From Candidatus Zixiibacteriota bacterium (GTDB taxonomy: Bacteria > Zixibacteria > MSB-5A5 > GN15 > JACZUZ01), in the NCBI GenBank assembly GCA_022563625.1, contig JADFNA010000062.1, positions 1 through 7,886 on the forward strand: a DNA stretch of 7,886 nucleotides, read 5' to 3'. Below, piece by piece: positions 1-6,546 of this stretch. Position numbers and translations under genes: made by a program. Under the pieces are notes generated by a model. That model did not search any database. It saw nothing but the letters and a program-made list of their open reading frames with translations, and had not been told where the DNA came from. The stretch's first letter is position 1. Every line of letters begins with the position of its first letter.

Positions 1-949
1 TCACGATTGACGGCACACCGGTATTACTGATATGCACCCGGCCTCCGTCAGTTCCGCCACGCTCCATTGCTGTCAAATGATACGGAATGTTTTTGCGCTG
101 TGCGGTTTTGATCACCAAATCGCGCAGTTTGATATTCGGTATCATCGACGCATCATACACCAGCACCGCCGGGCCGCCGCCGAGTTTTTCAGGCGCCGCA
201 TAGCCTCCCGGGGGAACGTCCTGCGCAATCCCGACATCGCAAATAATCGCCACATCCGGAGCAACCTGATTGGCGACTGTCTGCGCCCCGCGCAGGCCGA
301 CTTCCTCCTGCACACATCCGGCGCCGAAGATGGTGTTCGGATGCCGGAAGTTTTTCAGTTTGCGCAGGACATCGACGACAATAGCGCATGATGCGCGGTT
401 GTCAAACGCTTTGGCCATATACAGTCCCGGATTGCCCATCACCGTGAACTCCGAATCAGGCACAATCGGATCGCCGACACGCACACCGAGTTTGCGCTCG
501 ACATTAAACTTTTCCTGCGCGCCGACATCAATAAACATGTCCTTGATCTGCAGCACTTTCTCGCGCTCTTTCGGTTCGAGAATATGAGGCGGACGCGAAC
601 CGACTACGCCGATGATTATTCCTCTGGATGTAATAATCCGCATTCGCTGGCCCAGCGCCACATGGCCCCACCAGCCGCCCAGGGGCAGGAACTTGATGAA
701 GCCGTCTTTGGTGACCTCTTTGACCATAAAACCGATCTCATCGAGATGTCCGGCAATCAACACCCGCGGTTCATCCGCTGTCCCGCGTTTTCGTGCGATG
801 AGCGATCCGAGCCGGTCGAATTCCACTAAATCGCAATGCGGCTTGATATAGCGCTTCATAACCTGGCGCGGCCCGTCCTCGAATCCTGACACGCCGTTGG
901 CCTCGGTCAGGTCCCGCAGTAATTTTTCTGTTGTGTCTAACTTTTTCAT
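1..949 (-). CDS. M42-family metallopeptidase (glutamyl aminopeptidase/endoglucanase-like), C-terminus cut by window edge
   Basis: This is a cytoplasmic di-metal (Zn or Co) aminopeptidase of the M42/TET family, which trims short peptides and usually forms dodecameric tetrahedral shells. I translated the frame by hand: 316 codons are present from ATG at 949 and it runs off the left edge without a stop. Visible motifs are GHLDEIG (about 67-73, first metal His68), AFDNR (181-185, bridging Asp183), VQEEVGLRGA (213-222, catalytic Glu215 and ligand Glu216), CDVG (237-240, ligand Asp238) and GGTDGGRVH (298-306). The last His ligand, normally in an RYIHS-type motif nearer the C-terminus, would lie outside the window; family members are about 340-360 residues, so roughly 30-40 are missing. 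A GGGAG ribosome-binding sequence lies 11 nt before the ATG. It follows ddl by about 100 nt on the same strand and may be co-transcribed or have its own promoter. Substrate preference cannot be read from the sequence. Confidence 0.95.
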   Translation of the reverse strand, partial: MKKLDTTEKLLRDLTEANGVSGFEDGPRQVMKRYIKPHCDLVEFDRLGSLIARKRGTADEPRVLIAGHLDEIGFMVKEVTKDGFIKFLPLGGWWGHVALGQRMRIITSRGIIIGVVGSRPPHILEPKEREKVLQIKDMFIDVGAQEKFNVERKLGVRVGDPIVPDSEFTVMGNPGLYMAKAFDNRASCAIVVDVLRKLKNFRHPNTIFGAGCVQEEVGLRGAQTVANQVAPDVAIICDVGIAQDVPPGGYAAPEKLGGGPAVLVYDASMIPNIKLRDLVIKTAQRKNIPYHLTAMERGGTDGGRVHISNTGVPSIV

Positions 950-960
950 TTATTCATCAG

Positions 961-965
961 CTCCC
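961..965 (-). promoter_or_regulatory. Ribosome-binding site of the M42 peptidase
   Basis: The minus strand reads GGGAG 11 nt before the ATG at 949. The spacing is slightly long, but there is no better start nearby: the ATG 9 nt further upstream is followed at once by an in-frame TAA. Confidence 0.5.
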
Positions 966-984
966 GCTCTTCTTGTTCTCTTGT

Positions 985-1010
985 GCCATGTCCTGGCGCC
1001 ATGTCGTGGC
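985..1010. repeat. 13-bp tandem repeat (two copies) in the ddl-M42 peptidase spacer
   Basis: On the plus strand GCCATGTCCTGGC (985-997) is followed directly by GCCATGTCGTGGC (998-1010), so the two units differ at one base. Each unit is itself a partial dyad, with GCCA at one end and TGGC at the other. It lies in the roughly 100-nt non-coding gap upstream of the M42 peptidase. It could be a regulator-binding site, an RNA hairpin, or a neutral slippage duplication. Confidence 0.6.
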
Positions 1011-1049
1011 GGTGAAGGACAAGAGTATATATGATTTCGCTTCAGGGCG

Positions 1050-2063
1050 CTAATTTCCCAGCGCGGAGTCGACCATCATTTGCAACAATTTATCGAAAGA
1101 GATTCCGGCCGCTTTGGCCGAGAGCGGCGCTAGCGAAACGCCAGTCATGCCAGGAATGCTGTTAAGTTCCAAAAACCAGCTTTGACCGGAATCATCGAGA
1201 ATGAAATCTACCCGCGCGAGTCCACGGCAGGCGAGGTCAGTATAGATAGCGCTGGCAGACTCTTGCGTTTTCTTGGCTGTTTTCCCAGGTATGTCCGCCG
1301 GGCAAAAATAATCTGTTTGGCCTGCGGTGTATTTTGATTTGTAGTCATACAGCTCGGCTTTGGGCGCCACCTCCACTACCGGCCATACCCGATCATCAAA
1401 CACGGTCACGGTCATCTCGCGTCCGGAAAGATAACGCTCGGCCATGCCCTGCGGACTGACTTCGCGCAGCGCTTCAAACGCGGCGCTGATTTCTCCGGCT
1501 TGCTTGAGAAGCGTCAGTCCTACTGTAGAACCGCCCCTCGCCGGTTTGATTATGAGCGGATAACCGAACTCGGCGTTGATTCGCTCGCTGACCTGTTCTT
1601 GTGTGTCTTGATCGGTATTGAATTCAAACCAGTCTTCTGTGGAAATTCCCAGAGCGCGCGCCCGTTGTTTGCTCTCGGGTTTGTCTATCGCCAGAGCAGA
1701 TGCGCCGGGATCTGATCCGGTATAGCGCACACCTGCCTTGCGCAGTGCGGTCTGAACTCTTCCGTCCTCACCGGCTCCGCCGTGCAGTGTAATAAACACC
1801 AGATCAATTTCCGAGAAATCATAAGCGCTCAGCCTGTCTGCCGCGCGGTCTTCGGACACAGGATCGGGTGCGGGAATGTTGGCGGAAAAATCATGCCTGT
1901 CATTCGCCAGAACTGAAAGATTTGCGAAGTCAAGCGCTAGCGCCTGATGTCCCAGTCTTTTCAATCCGGTATACACGGCCCGGCCGCTGTCCAGCGACAC
2001 TTCGCGCTCTTCGGACAGCCCGCCGCACAGGACAATGATGCTCAGTTCCTTGAAGTCATTCAT
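1050..2063 (-). CDS. ddl: D-alanine--D-alanine ligase
   Basis: Ddl is a cytoplasmic ATP-grasp enzyme that joins two D-alanines for the peptidoglycan stem peptide. The call is 337 aa, normal for the family (E. coli DdlB is about 306). Family motifs appear in order: GGLSEEREVSLDSG (14-27, with the substrate-binding Glu), LHGGAGEDG (93-101), the YTGS/ASALAIDK segment (114-128), IIKPARGGSTVG (171-182, ATP-grasp lysine and the Ser loop), ERYLSGREMTV (209-219), YDYKSKY (239-245, the omega-loop Tyr seen in D-Ala-specific rather than D-lactate ligases), RVDF (284-287) and LELNSIPGMT (298-307, Mg-binding Glu and Asn). I chose ATG at 2063; the frame is open 28 codons further to a TTG, but that stretch overlaps the upstream dedA gene and does not resemble Ddl. 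No strong Shine-Dalgarno is present. It starts 13 nt after the dedA stop, which suggests translational coupling. Confidence 0.97.
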   Translation of the reverse strand: MNDFKELSIIVLCGGLSEEREVSLDSGRAVYTGLKRLGHQALALDFANLSVLANDRHDFSANIPAPDPVSEDRAADRLSAYDFSEIDLVFITLHGGAGEDGRVQTALRKAGVRYTGSDPGASALAIDKPESKQRARALGISTEDWFEFNTDQDTQEQVSERINAEFGYPLIIKPARGGSTVGLTLLKQAGEISAAFEALREVSPQGMAERYLSGREMTVTVFDDRVWPVVEVAPKAELYDYKSKYTAGQTDYFCPADIPGKTAKKTQESASAIYTDLACRGLARVDFILDDSGQSWFLELNSIPGMTGVSLAPLSAKAAGISFDKLLQMMVDSALGN

Positions 2064-2076
2064 GCTGTCTTTGATT

Positions 2077-2709
2077 CTATGCGCCTTGTCTGTGTGATTT
2101 AACAAAACGATAGACCAGCCAGCCCAGCAGCAACGCGGCCGCAGCAAAAATATACACTTGTGACACTTTCAAATACTTGATCAGCAGTCCCAGATTATCA
2201 ACCAGCAAATAGGTCAGTCCCATCAGAAACGCGTTAAACAGCCAGAATGAAAGCGAGCTGAAGAAAACCATTTGCCCCGCCGGCCAGCGCCCGATTCCGG
2301 CGGACAACGCCACCAGTGTGCGGAAACCAACAATGAAACGGCTGCCGGTGATCAGCCAGACACCGCGCCTGTCCAACCAGTCGCGGAACTCATCAAGTTT
2401 CTTGCCCGGAAAATAACGGAAGTTTTTCTCGCGGAAATAACTGTAACCGTGACGCCTGCCAAACCAATAGATGAGCATGGTGGAACAGATACCGCCCAGA
2501 TAGGCTGCGGCAAAAACCAGGGAAATAGAAATCTCGCCGGTCGTGGCCAGGGCCGCCCCGGCGACAGTCACCATGTCGCCGGGAAAGGGAGGGAAAAGAT
2601 TCTCGACAAATGACGCCAGAACAATTCCCACATAAATCCAGCCGGTCCCATAGCTCAGCGCCCAGTCAACCAGCTTGCCGACTGTGTCGCCGAGCGCCCC
2701 GAGATCCAT
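2077..2709 (-). CDS. DedA/SNARE-associated (VTT domain) inner-membrane protein
   Basis: This is a 210-aa integral membrane protein of the DedA family. Members act in lipid and membrane homeostasis, and some (UptA-type) move undecaprenyl phosphate back across the membrane. The sequence shows hydrophobic segments near 24-36, 46-82 (a re-entrant region plus a helix), 147-170 and 184-200. It has the family signature E36-N-L-F-P-P-F-P-G-D45 and the downstream basic motif GSRFIVGFR (122-130) followed by AG near 137. The acidic pair (E36, D45) and arginine pair (R124, R130) match the residues essential in E. coli YqjA/YghB. Its ATG shares one base with the ispF stop (TGATG), and GGGGAG lies about 11 nt upstream within ispF. 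Its place between ispF and ddl fits a role in lipid-carrier supply for the cell wall, but that is inference; DedA substrates differ between paralogues. Confidence 0.93.
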   Translation of the reverse strand: MDLGALGDTVGKLVDWALSYGTGWIYVGIVLASFVENLFPPFPGDMVTVAGAALATTGEISISLVFAAAYLGGICSTMLIYWFGRRHGYSYFREKNFRYFPGKKLDEFRDWLDRRGVWLITGSRFIVGFRTLVALSAGIGRWPAGQMVFFSSLSFWLFNAFLMGLTYLLVDNLGLLIKYLKVSQVYIFAAAALLLGWLVYRFVKSHRQGA

Positions 2710-3209
2710 CAGGCGCGCTTCTCCCCAACAGCCACCAGCAGCGCATTTGCAATTACGCCGATCCCTTCACCGCGGCCGATAAATCCCATGCCCTCGGAAG
2801 TCGTCGCTTTGATATTGACCTGTGAGGCGTCAATATTCAACGTCTTTGCGATTCCCTCCGACATCTGCTTTTTGAACGGCGCCAGCTTTGGGCTTTCGGC
2901 GATGACGACAACATCAATGTTTCCGATCTCCCAGCCCTGTTTGGCAACGTCTTCCCAAACTTTTTTGAGCAGGCCGCCCGAATCGGCATCCTTGTACGTG
3001 TCATCCGTGTCAGGGAAAATTTCTCCGATGTCCGGCCCGCCTGTGGCGCCCAACAGCGCATCGGTGATCGCATGCATAACTGCGTCGGCGTCGCTATGTC
3101 CGGCCAGCCCGCCACGGTCCCGGATTTTTACACCCCCCAGCACAAGCGGACGTGTTTTGTCAAAGGGGTGAATGTCGAACCCCAGGCCGATACGGAATGG
3201 AACACTCAT
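2709..3209 (-). CDS. ispF: 2-C-methyl-D-erythritol 2,4-cyclodiphosphate synthase
   Basis: IspF is the MEP-pathway enzyme that cyclises 4-diphosphocytidyl-methylerythritol 2-phosphate, releasing CMP. It is a cytoplasmic homotrimer with Zn at the subunit interfaces. The 166-aa length is typical. The metal ligands are in GLGFDIH (8-14; Asp12, His14) and GHSDADAVMH (37-46; His46). The substrate segment FPDTD (65-69) and the C-terminal signature ATTSEGMGFIGRGEGI (135-150; Thr136/137, Glu139, Arg146) are also present. The gene stands alone rather than being fused to IspD as in some bacteria. Its ATG overlaps the ispD stop by 4 nt (ATGA) and has a strong AAGGAG 5 nt upstream. Its stop shares a base with the dedA start, so ispD, ispF and dedA form a tightly coupled operon. 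Confidence 0.98.
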   Translation of the reverse strand: MSVPFRIGLGFDIHPFDKTRPLVLGGVKIRDRGGLAGHSDADAVMHAITDALLGATGGPDIGEIFPDTDDTYKDADSGGLLKKVWEDVAKQGWEIGNIDVVVIAESPKLAPFKKQMSEGIAKTLNIDASQVNIKATTSEGMGFIGRGEGIGVIANALLVAVGEKRA

Positions 3210-3904
3210 ACCCTCTCCTTTCGACTGATTAAAATACTTTCGGCCAGCGCAAAGTCTTCCGGCCGTGTAACTTTGATATTCGCATAATTGGCTTCCACGA
3301 CAGTCACTTGAACTCCGAGAGCTTCAACAGCCTGCGCGTCATCAGTCACAGACGAACGCCCTAAATCGTGTGCGCGGCGAATTAGTTCAGCCCGGAATAC
3401 CTGTGGTGTCTGGGCCGCATACAGTCCGTTGCGATCAACCGTTTCAACAACACAGTTGTCGGACACACGTTTGAGTGTGTCATTGATCGGCTCCGCTAGT
3501 ATCGCCGCGCCGTCTCTTGCAGCCGCTTGAATGACACGTTCAATGTCTGACGGAGAAACCGTAGGCCGGGCGCCGTCATGGACCGCTATCAATTCCGCTT
3601 TGGCCGGCACAGACTCAAGCCCGTTTCTTGTAGATTCTGCGCGTGTCGCGCCTCCGGAAACAACCCGCGATACTTTCTCAAATTGATATTCAAGCAGAAT
3701 GTTGTCGGTTGCGCTCGCCCGACTTGCGGCGGGGACTACCAATACGATCTCCCTGATTGAAGGCGCATCTTCAAAAGCCTGTATGGCATGCGCCACAAGC
3801 GGGCGCCCGGCCAGCGGCAGAAACTGTTTAGGCTCGTTTCCGCCAAAGCGGGCGCTTGCCCCGGCTGCCAGGATAATAGCGTATGTTGCAGGAGTCTGGG
3901 CCAT
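3206..3904 (-). CDS. ispD: 2-C-methyl-D-erythritol 4-phosphate cytidylyltransferase
   Basis: IspD transfers CMP from CTP to methylerythritol 4-phosphate, two steps before IspF in the MEP pathway. The 232-aa sequence has the nucleotidyltransferase start AIILAAGASARFGG (9-22; Arg19) with EPKQFLPL (24-31; Lys26), VHDGARP (108-114), NDTLK (141-145), DRNGLYAAQTPQVF (157-170; Arg158), TDDA (187-190) and NIKVT (209-213; Lys211). These match the E. coli catalytic and substrate residues. Two adjacent starts are possible: GTG at 3907 and ATG at 3904. I prefer the ATG because the upstream TAAGGGGTGATG resembles a Shine-Dalgarno already very close to it; the GTG would have almost no spacing. The gene opens the overlapping ispD-ispF-dedA-ddl cluster, 91 nt after the queA stop. 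Confidence 0.97.
   Translation of the reverse strand: MAQTPATYAIILAAGASARFGGNEPKQFLPLAGRPLVAHAIQAFEDAPSIREIVLVVPAASRASATDNILLEYQFEKVSRVVSGGATRAESTRNGLESVPAKAELIAVHDGARPTVSPSDIERVIQAAARDGAAILAEPINDTLKRVSDNCVVETVDRNGLYAAQTPQVFRAELIRRAHDLGRSSVTDDAQAVEALGVQVTVVEANYANIKVTRPEDFALAESILISRKERV
3215..3220 (-). promoter_or_regulatory. Strong ribosome-binding site of ispF
   Basis: The minus strand reads AAGGAG with 5 nt to the ispF ATG at 3209. It is the best Shine-Dalgarno in the window. It lies inside the last codons of ispD and settles the ispF start. Confidence 0.8.
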
Positions 3905-3995
3905 CACCCCTTAATATGTCATAGAAAGCGGTCGTTCGTCAAACTGGCCGTTAAGGGCCTGTTGATATAATCGAACCATTGGTCTTTGGGGGCCG

Positions 3996-5078
3996 TTAGG
4001 TGTCGCGCCGGTGGATAAACATGCAATCCCCATAACTGTAAAACCGGTATTTCTCGTCTGCGGCCTGCTGATAGCGTTTGAGTATTAACTCGCGCCCTGC
4101 GAATGCTGAAACCAGAAGCAAAAGCGACGATTTTGGCAGATGGGAGTTCGTCAGCAGCTCGTCCACTACTTTGAATTCAAATCCCGGCTGAATATACAGG
4201 TCCACCATACCGGAAAAAGGCGCCACACATTCACCATCATTGGCGCCGTCATCCGCACTTCGCCGAGCGGCGAATTCCAAGACCCGGGTTGCTGTCGTTC
4301 CAACGGCGACAATCGCGCCCCCGCTGCGTCGGGTTTTGTTGATAGCTGAGGCTGTTTCGGACGTCAACTCGGCCCATTCCGGATCGACAACATGATCGTC
4401 CGTATCAGACGCCAAAACCGGCTTGAATGTTCCGGGTCCAACATGCAGAGTCAGCGGAACTATCTGCACGCCCTTGAGCCGGATTGTTTCAAGCAGCTCA
4501 TGTGTGAAATGCAAACCAGCAGTCGGGGCAGCGACAGCGCCTTGCTGAGCGGGGTCCGCATAGACAGTCTGATAACGCTCTGAGTCAGAATCGTCCGCTT
4601 GGCGTTGAATATATGAGGGCAGTGGAGCTGCTCCGTAGGTCTTGATTAGCCCGCGCATCGCATCATCGCAGGTGAAACTGATTTCCCAGACTCCTTGGCC
4701 AGAATGCCAATCAAGCGTGATTCTATCCTCACCAGTTGGGCCAAATGAAATGTTTTCGCCTTCTTTAAGCCTGGCGCTGGGGCGCGCCAGCGCCAGCCAG
4801 CGGGGGCTTTCGGGTGTGATCTGTCGGATAAGAAAAATTTCAACGGCGCCGCCACTTTCGCGCTTGCCTCCCAGGAGCCTGGCGGGGAACACACGGGTGT
4901 TGTTGATTACCAGGCAGTCACCCGACTGCAAACAAGACGGGAAGTCTGTGAATCGTTTGTGCTCCGTCACGCCGCTCCGGCGATTGATAGTCATCAAACG
5001 CGAATCAGATCGGTTCTCAGCCGGACGCTGGGCGATCAGCTCAGGCGGCAGATGATAGTCGAAAAGGGAAATGTCCAT
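3996..5078 (-). CDS. queA: S-adenosylmethionine:tRNA ribosyltransferase-isomerase
   Basis: QueA moves the ribosyl part of SAM onto preQ1 in tRNA to give epoxyqueuosine, the penultimate step of queuosine synthesis at wobble position 34. The 360-aa length is normal. Signatures in order: FDYHLPPELIAQRP (6-19), RSDSRLM (23-29), GDCLVINNTRVFPARLLG (53-70), APLPSYIQR (151-159), ERYQTVYADPAQQGAVAAPT (167-186) running into AGLHFT, HVGPGTFKPV (212-221), VAVGTTATRVLE (257-268), TNSHLPKSSLLLLVSAFAG (310-328) and YRFYSYGDCMFI (344-355). The TN-S-HLPKS segment has Ser where TNFHLP is more usual. I chose ATG at 5078 because MDISLFDYHLP matches the family N-terminus. A GTG at 5123 would add 15 residues and overlap the preceding gene by 11 nt. 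Neither start has a clear Shine-Dalgarno, so translation may depend on coupling to the upstream gene. Confidence 0.97.
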   Translation of the reverse strand: MDISLFDYHLPPELIAQRPAENRSDSRLMTINRRSGVTEHKRFTDFPSCLQSGDCLVINNTRVFPARLLGGKRESGGAVEIFLIRQITPESPRWLALARPSARLKEGENISFGPTGEDRITLDWHSGQGVWEISFTCDDAMRGLIKTYGAAPLPSYIQRQADDSDSERYQTVYADPAQQGAVAAPTAGLHFTHELLETIRLKGVQIVPLTLHVGPGTFKPVLASDTDDHVVDPEWAELTSETASAINKTRRSGGAIVAVGTTATRVLEFAARRSADDGANDGECVAPFSGMVDLYIQPGFEFKVVDELLTNSHLPKSSLLLLVSAFAGRELILKRYQQAADEKYRFYSYGDCMFIHRRDT

Positions 5079-5112
5079 GTAACTGGAAACGGCGCTACCG
5101 GGCGCAGTGAGG

Positions 5113-6396
5113 CTAAATGCCACCGTCCGAATTAGTCTTGAGCAAAAACATATCCTGTCGGCCGGCGCCGGCGCTCATGGTCACGCCAATCAAAACATAA
5201 CCGCCGTCAGCGGCGATCAGCGCCTGGCGGCCGCTTTCAAACTCCAAACCGCCGTAGGTCCGGTCCCACAGCATGGCGCCTGACCCGTCTATTTTCATCA
5301 GATACATTTGCCGGCCGGTCGGCTCGGGTTGACCGGGTTCCACTGCTCCAGAGCCAAAATCTTTTGTTCCGATTATCACAAAGCCGCCGTCCGATGTCGC
5401 GATACCTCTTTCGCCATGGTCGTCCATCGAGCCGCCATAATTTTTCTGCCATCTGACCGTATCACCGGAAGCGCTCACACGCATGGCGTAAATATCCCAA
5501 CCGACAGCGCCAAAGGAGGTGGTTGAACCAACAATTACAAAATCTCCATCGGGCGCCACAACGACACTTTTTCCACGATCGTCAACCTGTCCCCCATGCG
5601 AGGTTTGCCAGAGCAATGTTCCGCTTGAATCCAATTTGGCCAGATACACCTGCGACCAGTTAGGAGCTTGGGGGATTGTCTCTCCAACAATCAAATATCC
5701 GCCATCTGGAGTTTCAATCGCATCGTACCCAATAATCTCATTGGCAAAAATCGTTAGCTGCCCACCGGTGTCCCATTGAAAACTACCATTGGCGTCAGTC
5801 TTGACCACATAGCCAGCCTTGAGCGCTCCGCCTCCTATCGTGACACTAGACCCTGTAATCAAGAACCCGCCGTCACTTGTCTTCAGAATTGCAAAGGCCT
5901 CTTCATCAAAAGCGCCGCCAAATGTTGTGTCCCACAGGAATTGGCCGTTGGCGTCCGCCTTGACCAGATACATATCTGTCCCGCCGGCGCCGAAACTCGA
6001 GGTTACCCCGGCCATGACCAGTCCGCCGTCATCGGCCACAACAAGCGCGCGGCTGAGATCATCGGCTGCCCCGCCGTATTGTTCCTGCCAGAGCGCTCGG
6101 CCTGAGTCATTCACTTTGACCAGGTAAAAATCAGCGGCGCCGGGTCCGAATGAAATGCTCCAGCCGGCGGCGGCGTAACCGCCGTTAACCCTTGCAACTG
6201 CCTCGCCGCGATCTTCAAGGCCGCCGCCAAATGTTCTCTGCCATGTCACAACTACCGTCGGTTCGGTGGTAATTTCTTCTCCGCAGGAGCCGCCGAAAAG
6301 AAACGGAGAACCTGCGGCAATGACTAAAGCCACATAGCGGGGCTTGTGAATGAAAGCAAGCTGGAATAAGTTTCTGCGCCCAATGTCTTTTCGCAT
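5113..6396 (-). CDS. Exported seven-repeat beta-propeller protein, probable lipoprotein, function unknown
   Basis: I do not recognise a named family with an assigned function. The 427-aa product has a basic N-terminus, a hydrophobic stretch (about 21-36) and Cys38 in FLFGGSC, so it looks exported and possibly lipid-anchored; the lipobox is atypical (Gly at -3). Residues 52-427 are seven repeats of 51-61 aa, each starting at a Trp (52, 103, 155, 208, 263, 316, 377). The pattern is W-x(4-5)-GG-x(2-3)-D-D, then DGG-[FY]-x(3)-G, then a Gly-rich turn, then D-x-Y-L-x-K-x-D-x-x-G. Seven such units would close one seven-bladed propeller. Units 4 and 7 lack the Asp pair after GG. No C-terminal sorting domain or enzyme motif follows. 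The ATG has GAGGT about 5 nt upstream. It lies 150 nt after ruvB and 34 nt before queA, and I infer no functional link to either. A role in surface binding is possible but unsupported. Confidence 0.8.
   Translation of the reverse strand: MRKDIGRRNLFQLAFIHKPRYVALVIAAGSPFLFGGSCGEEITTEPTVVVTWQRTFGGGLEDRGEAVARVNGGYAAAGWSISFGPGAADFYLVKVNDSGRALWQEQYGGAADDLSRALVVADDGGLVMAGVTSSFGAGGTDMYLVKADANGQFLWDTTFGGAFDEEAFAILKTSDGGFLITGSSVTIGGGALKAGYVVKTDANGSFQWDTGGQLTIFANEIIGYDAIETPDGGYLIVGETIPQAPNWSQVYLAKLDSSGTLLWQTSHGGQVDDRGKSVVVAPDGDFVIVGSTTSFGAVGWDIYAMRVSASGDTVRWQKNYGGSMDDHGERGIATSDGGFVIIGTKDFGSGAVEPGQPEPTGRQMYLMKIDGSGAMLWDRTYGGLEFESGRQALIAADGGYVLIGVTMSAGAGRQDMFLLKTNSDGGI
5116..6243 (-). repeat. Seven tandem beta-propeller blade repeats (protein level)
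   Basis: The seven repeats begin at Trp 52, 103, 155, 208, 263, 316 and 377 of the propeller protein, with periods of 51, 52, 53, 55, 53 and 61 residues. Conserved points are W, GG (for example FGG at 56-58, YGG at 107-109, 320-322 and 381-383), DGG in the middle, and YLVK/YLAK/YLMK near the end. Unit 4 is the most divergent; unit 6 carries an 8-9 residue insertion (about 350-360, EPGQPEPTG). The repeats have diverged at DNA level, so they are old rather than recently amplified. Confidence 0.85.
6280..6396 (-). other. Putative export signal ending at lipobox-like FLFGGSC
   Basis: This covers the first 39 residues of the propeller protein. Arg and Lys residues come first (R2, K3, R7, R8, K18, R20), then the hydrophobic run YVALVIAAG and PFLFGG to Cys38, followed by an acidic Thr-rich linker (GEEITTEPT). 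Gly at -3 departs from the classic lipobox, so cleavage by signal peptidase II is plausible but not certain. The n-region is longer than usual. Confidence 0.5.
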
Positions 6397-6432
6397 AATA
6401 CCTCAGAGTTTTTCGGTCCGTTACGTCTCAAT

Positions 6433-6448
6433 TATCAGAGTACTGATA
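6433..6448. promoter_or_regulatory. Inverted repeat with -10-like sequence upstream of the propeller gene
   Basis: The minus strand reads TATCAG-TACT-CTGATA, a perfect 6-bp inverted repeat with a 4-nt spacer, overlapping GATAAT (5 of 6 matches to a sigma-70 -10 box). It sits 37 nt before the propeller start codon in the 150-nt gap after ruvB. No convincing -35 box lies at the right distance. It may be an operator overlapping a promoter, but it is too short to rule out chance. Confidence 0.3.
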
Positions 6449-6546
6449 TCCTCCATAGAAGTCCAACAACCCCGGGCGTTCCGAAGTTCTCAATTTCTGT
6501 CGGTTTGACGGTGAGGATGCAAGAATGAAACAAAATCTGGTCGCGC

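Noticed and set aside
32..587. Open plus-strand frames (119 and 105 codons) across the left end
   Set aside because: They lie antisense to the M42 peptidase, whose conserved motifs occupy the minus strand over the same bases. Their translations are Arg/Pro/Ser-rich with no recognisable domain.
1047..1064. Small hairpin GCGCT/AGCGC overlapping the ddl stop codon
   Set aside because: The stem is only 5 bp with an 8-nt loop and no T-run follows on the minus strand, so it does not qualify as a terminator.
2064..2147. Longer ddl start (TTG at 2147) adding 28 residues
   Set aside because: The extension lies almost wholly within the dedA coding region, and its residues do not resemble a Ddl N-terminus. 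MNDFKELSIIVLCGG at 2063 fits the family.
3913..3942. Possible ispD promoter, TTGACG with 18 nt to CATATT (minus strand)
   Set aside because: The hexamers are fair matches, but transcription would start about at the ispD start codon and exclude the nearby TAAGGGG ribosome-binding sequence. That makes it an unlikely main promoter.
4642..5055. Plus-strand open frame of 137 codons inside queA
   Set aside because: The minus strand encodes continuous QueA motifs here. The plus frame is a codon-bias shadow with no ribosome-binding site or domain.
5776..6127. Plus-strand open frames of 109 and 102 codons inside the propeller gene
   Set aside because: They are antisense to regularly repeating propeller units. 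The repeated structure produces long stop-free stretches on the opposite strand.
6397..6546. Terminator or small gene in the ruvB-propeller gap
   Set aside because: AACGCCCGGGGTT forms only an imperfect short palindrome without a T-run, and no open frame with a ribosome-binding site fits in the gap.
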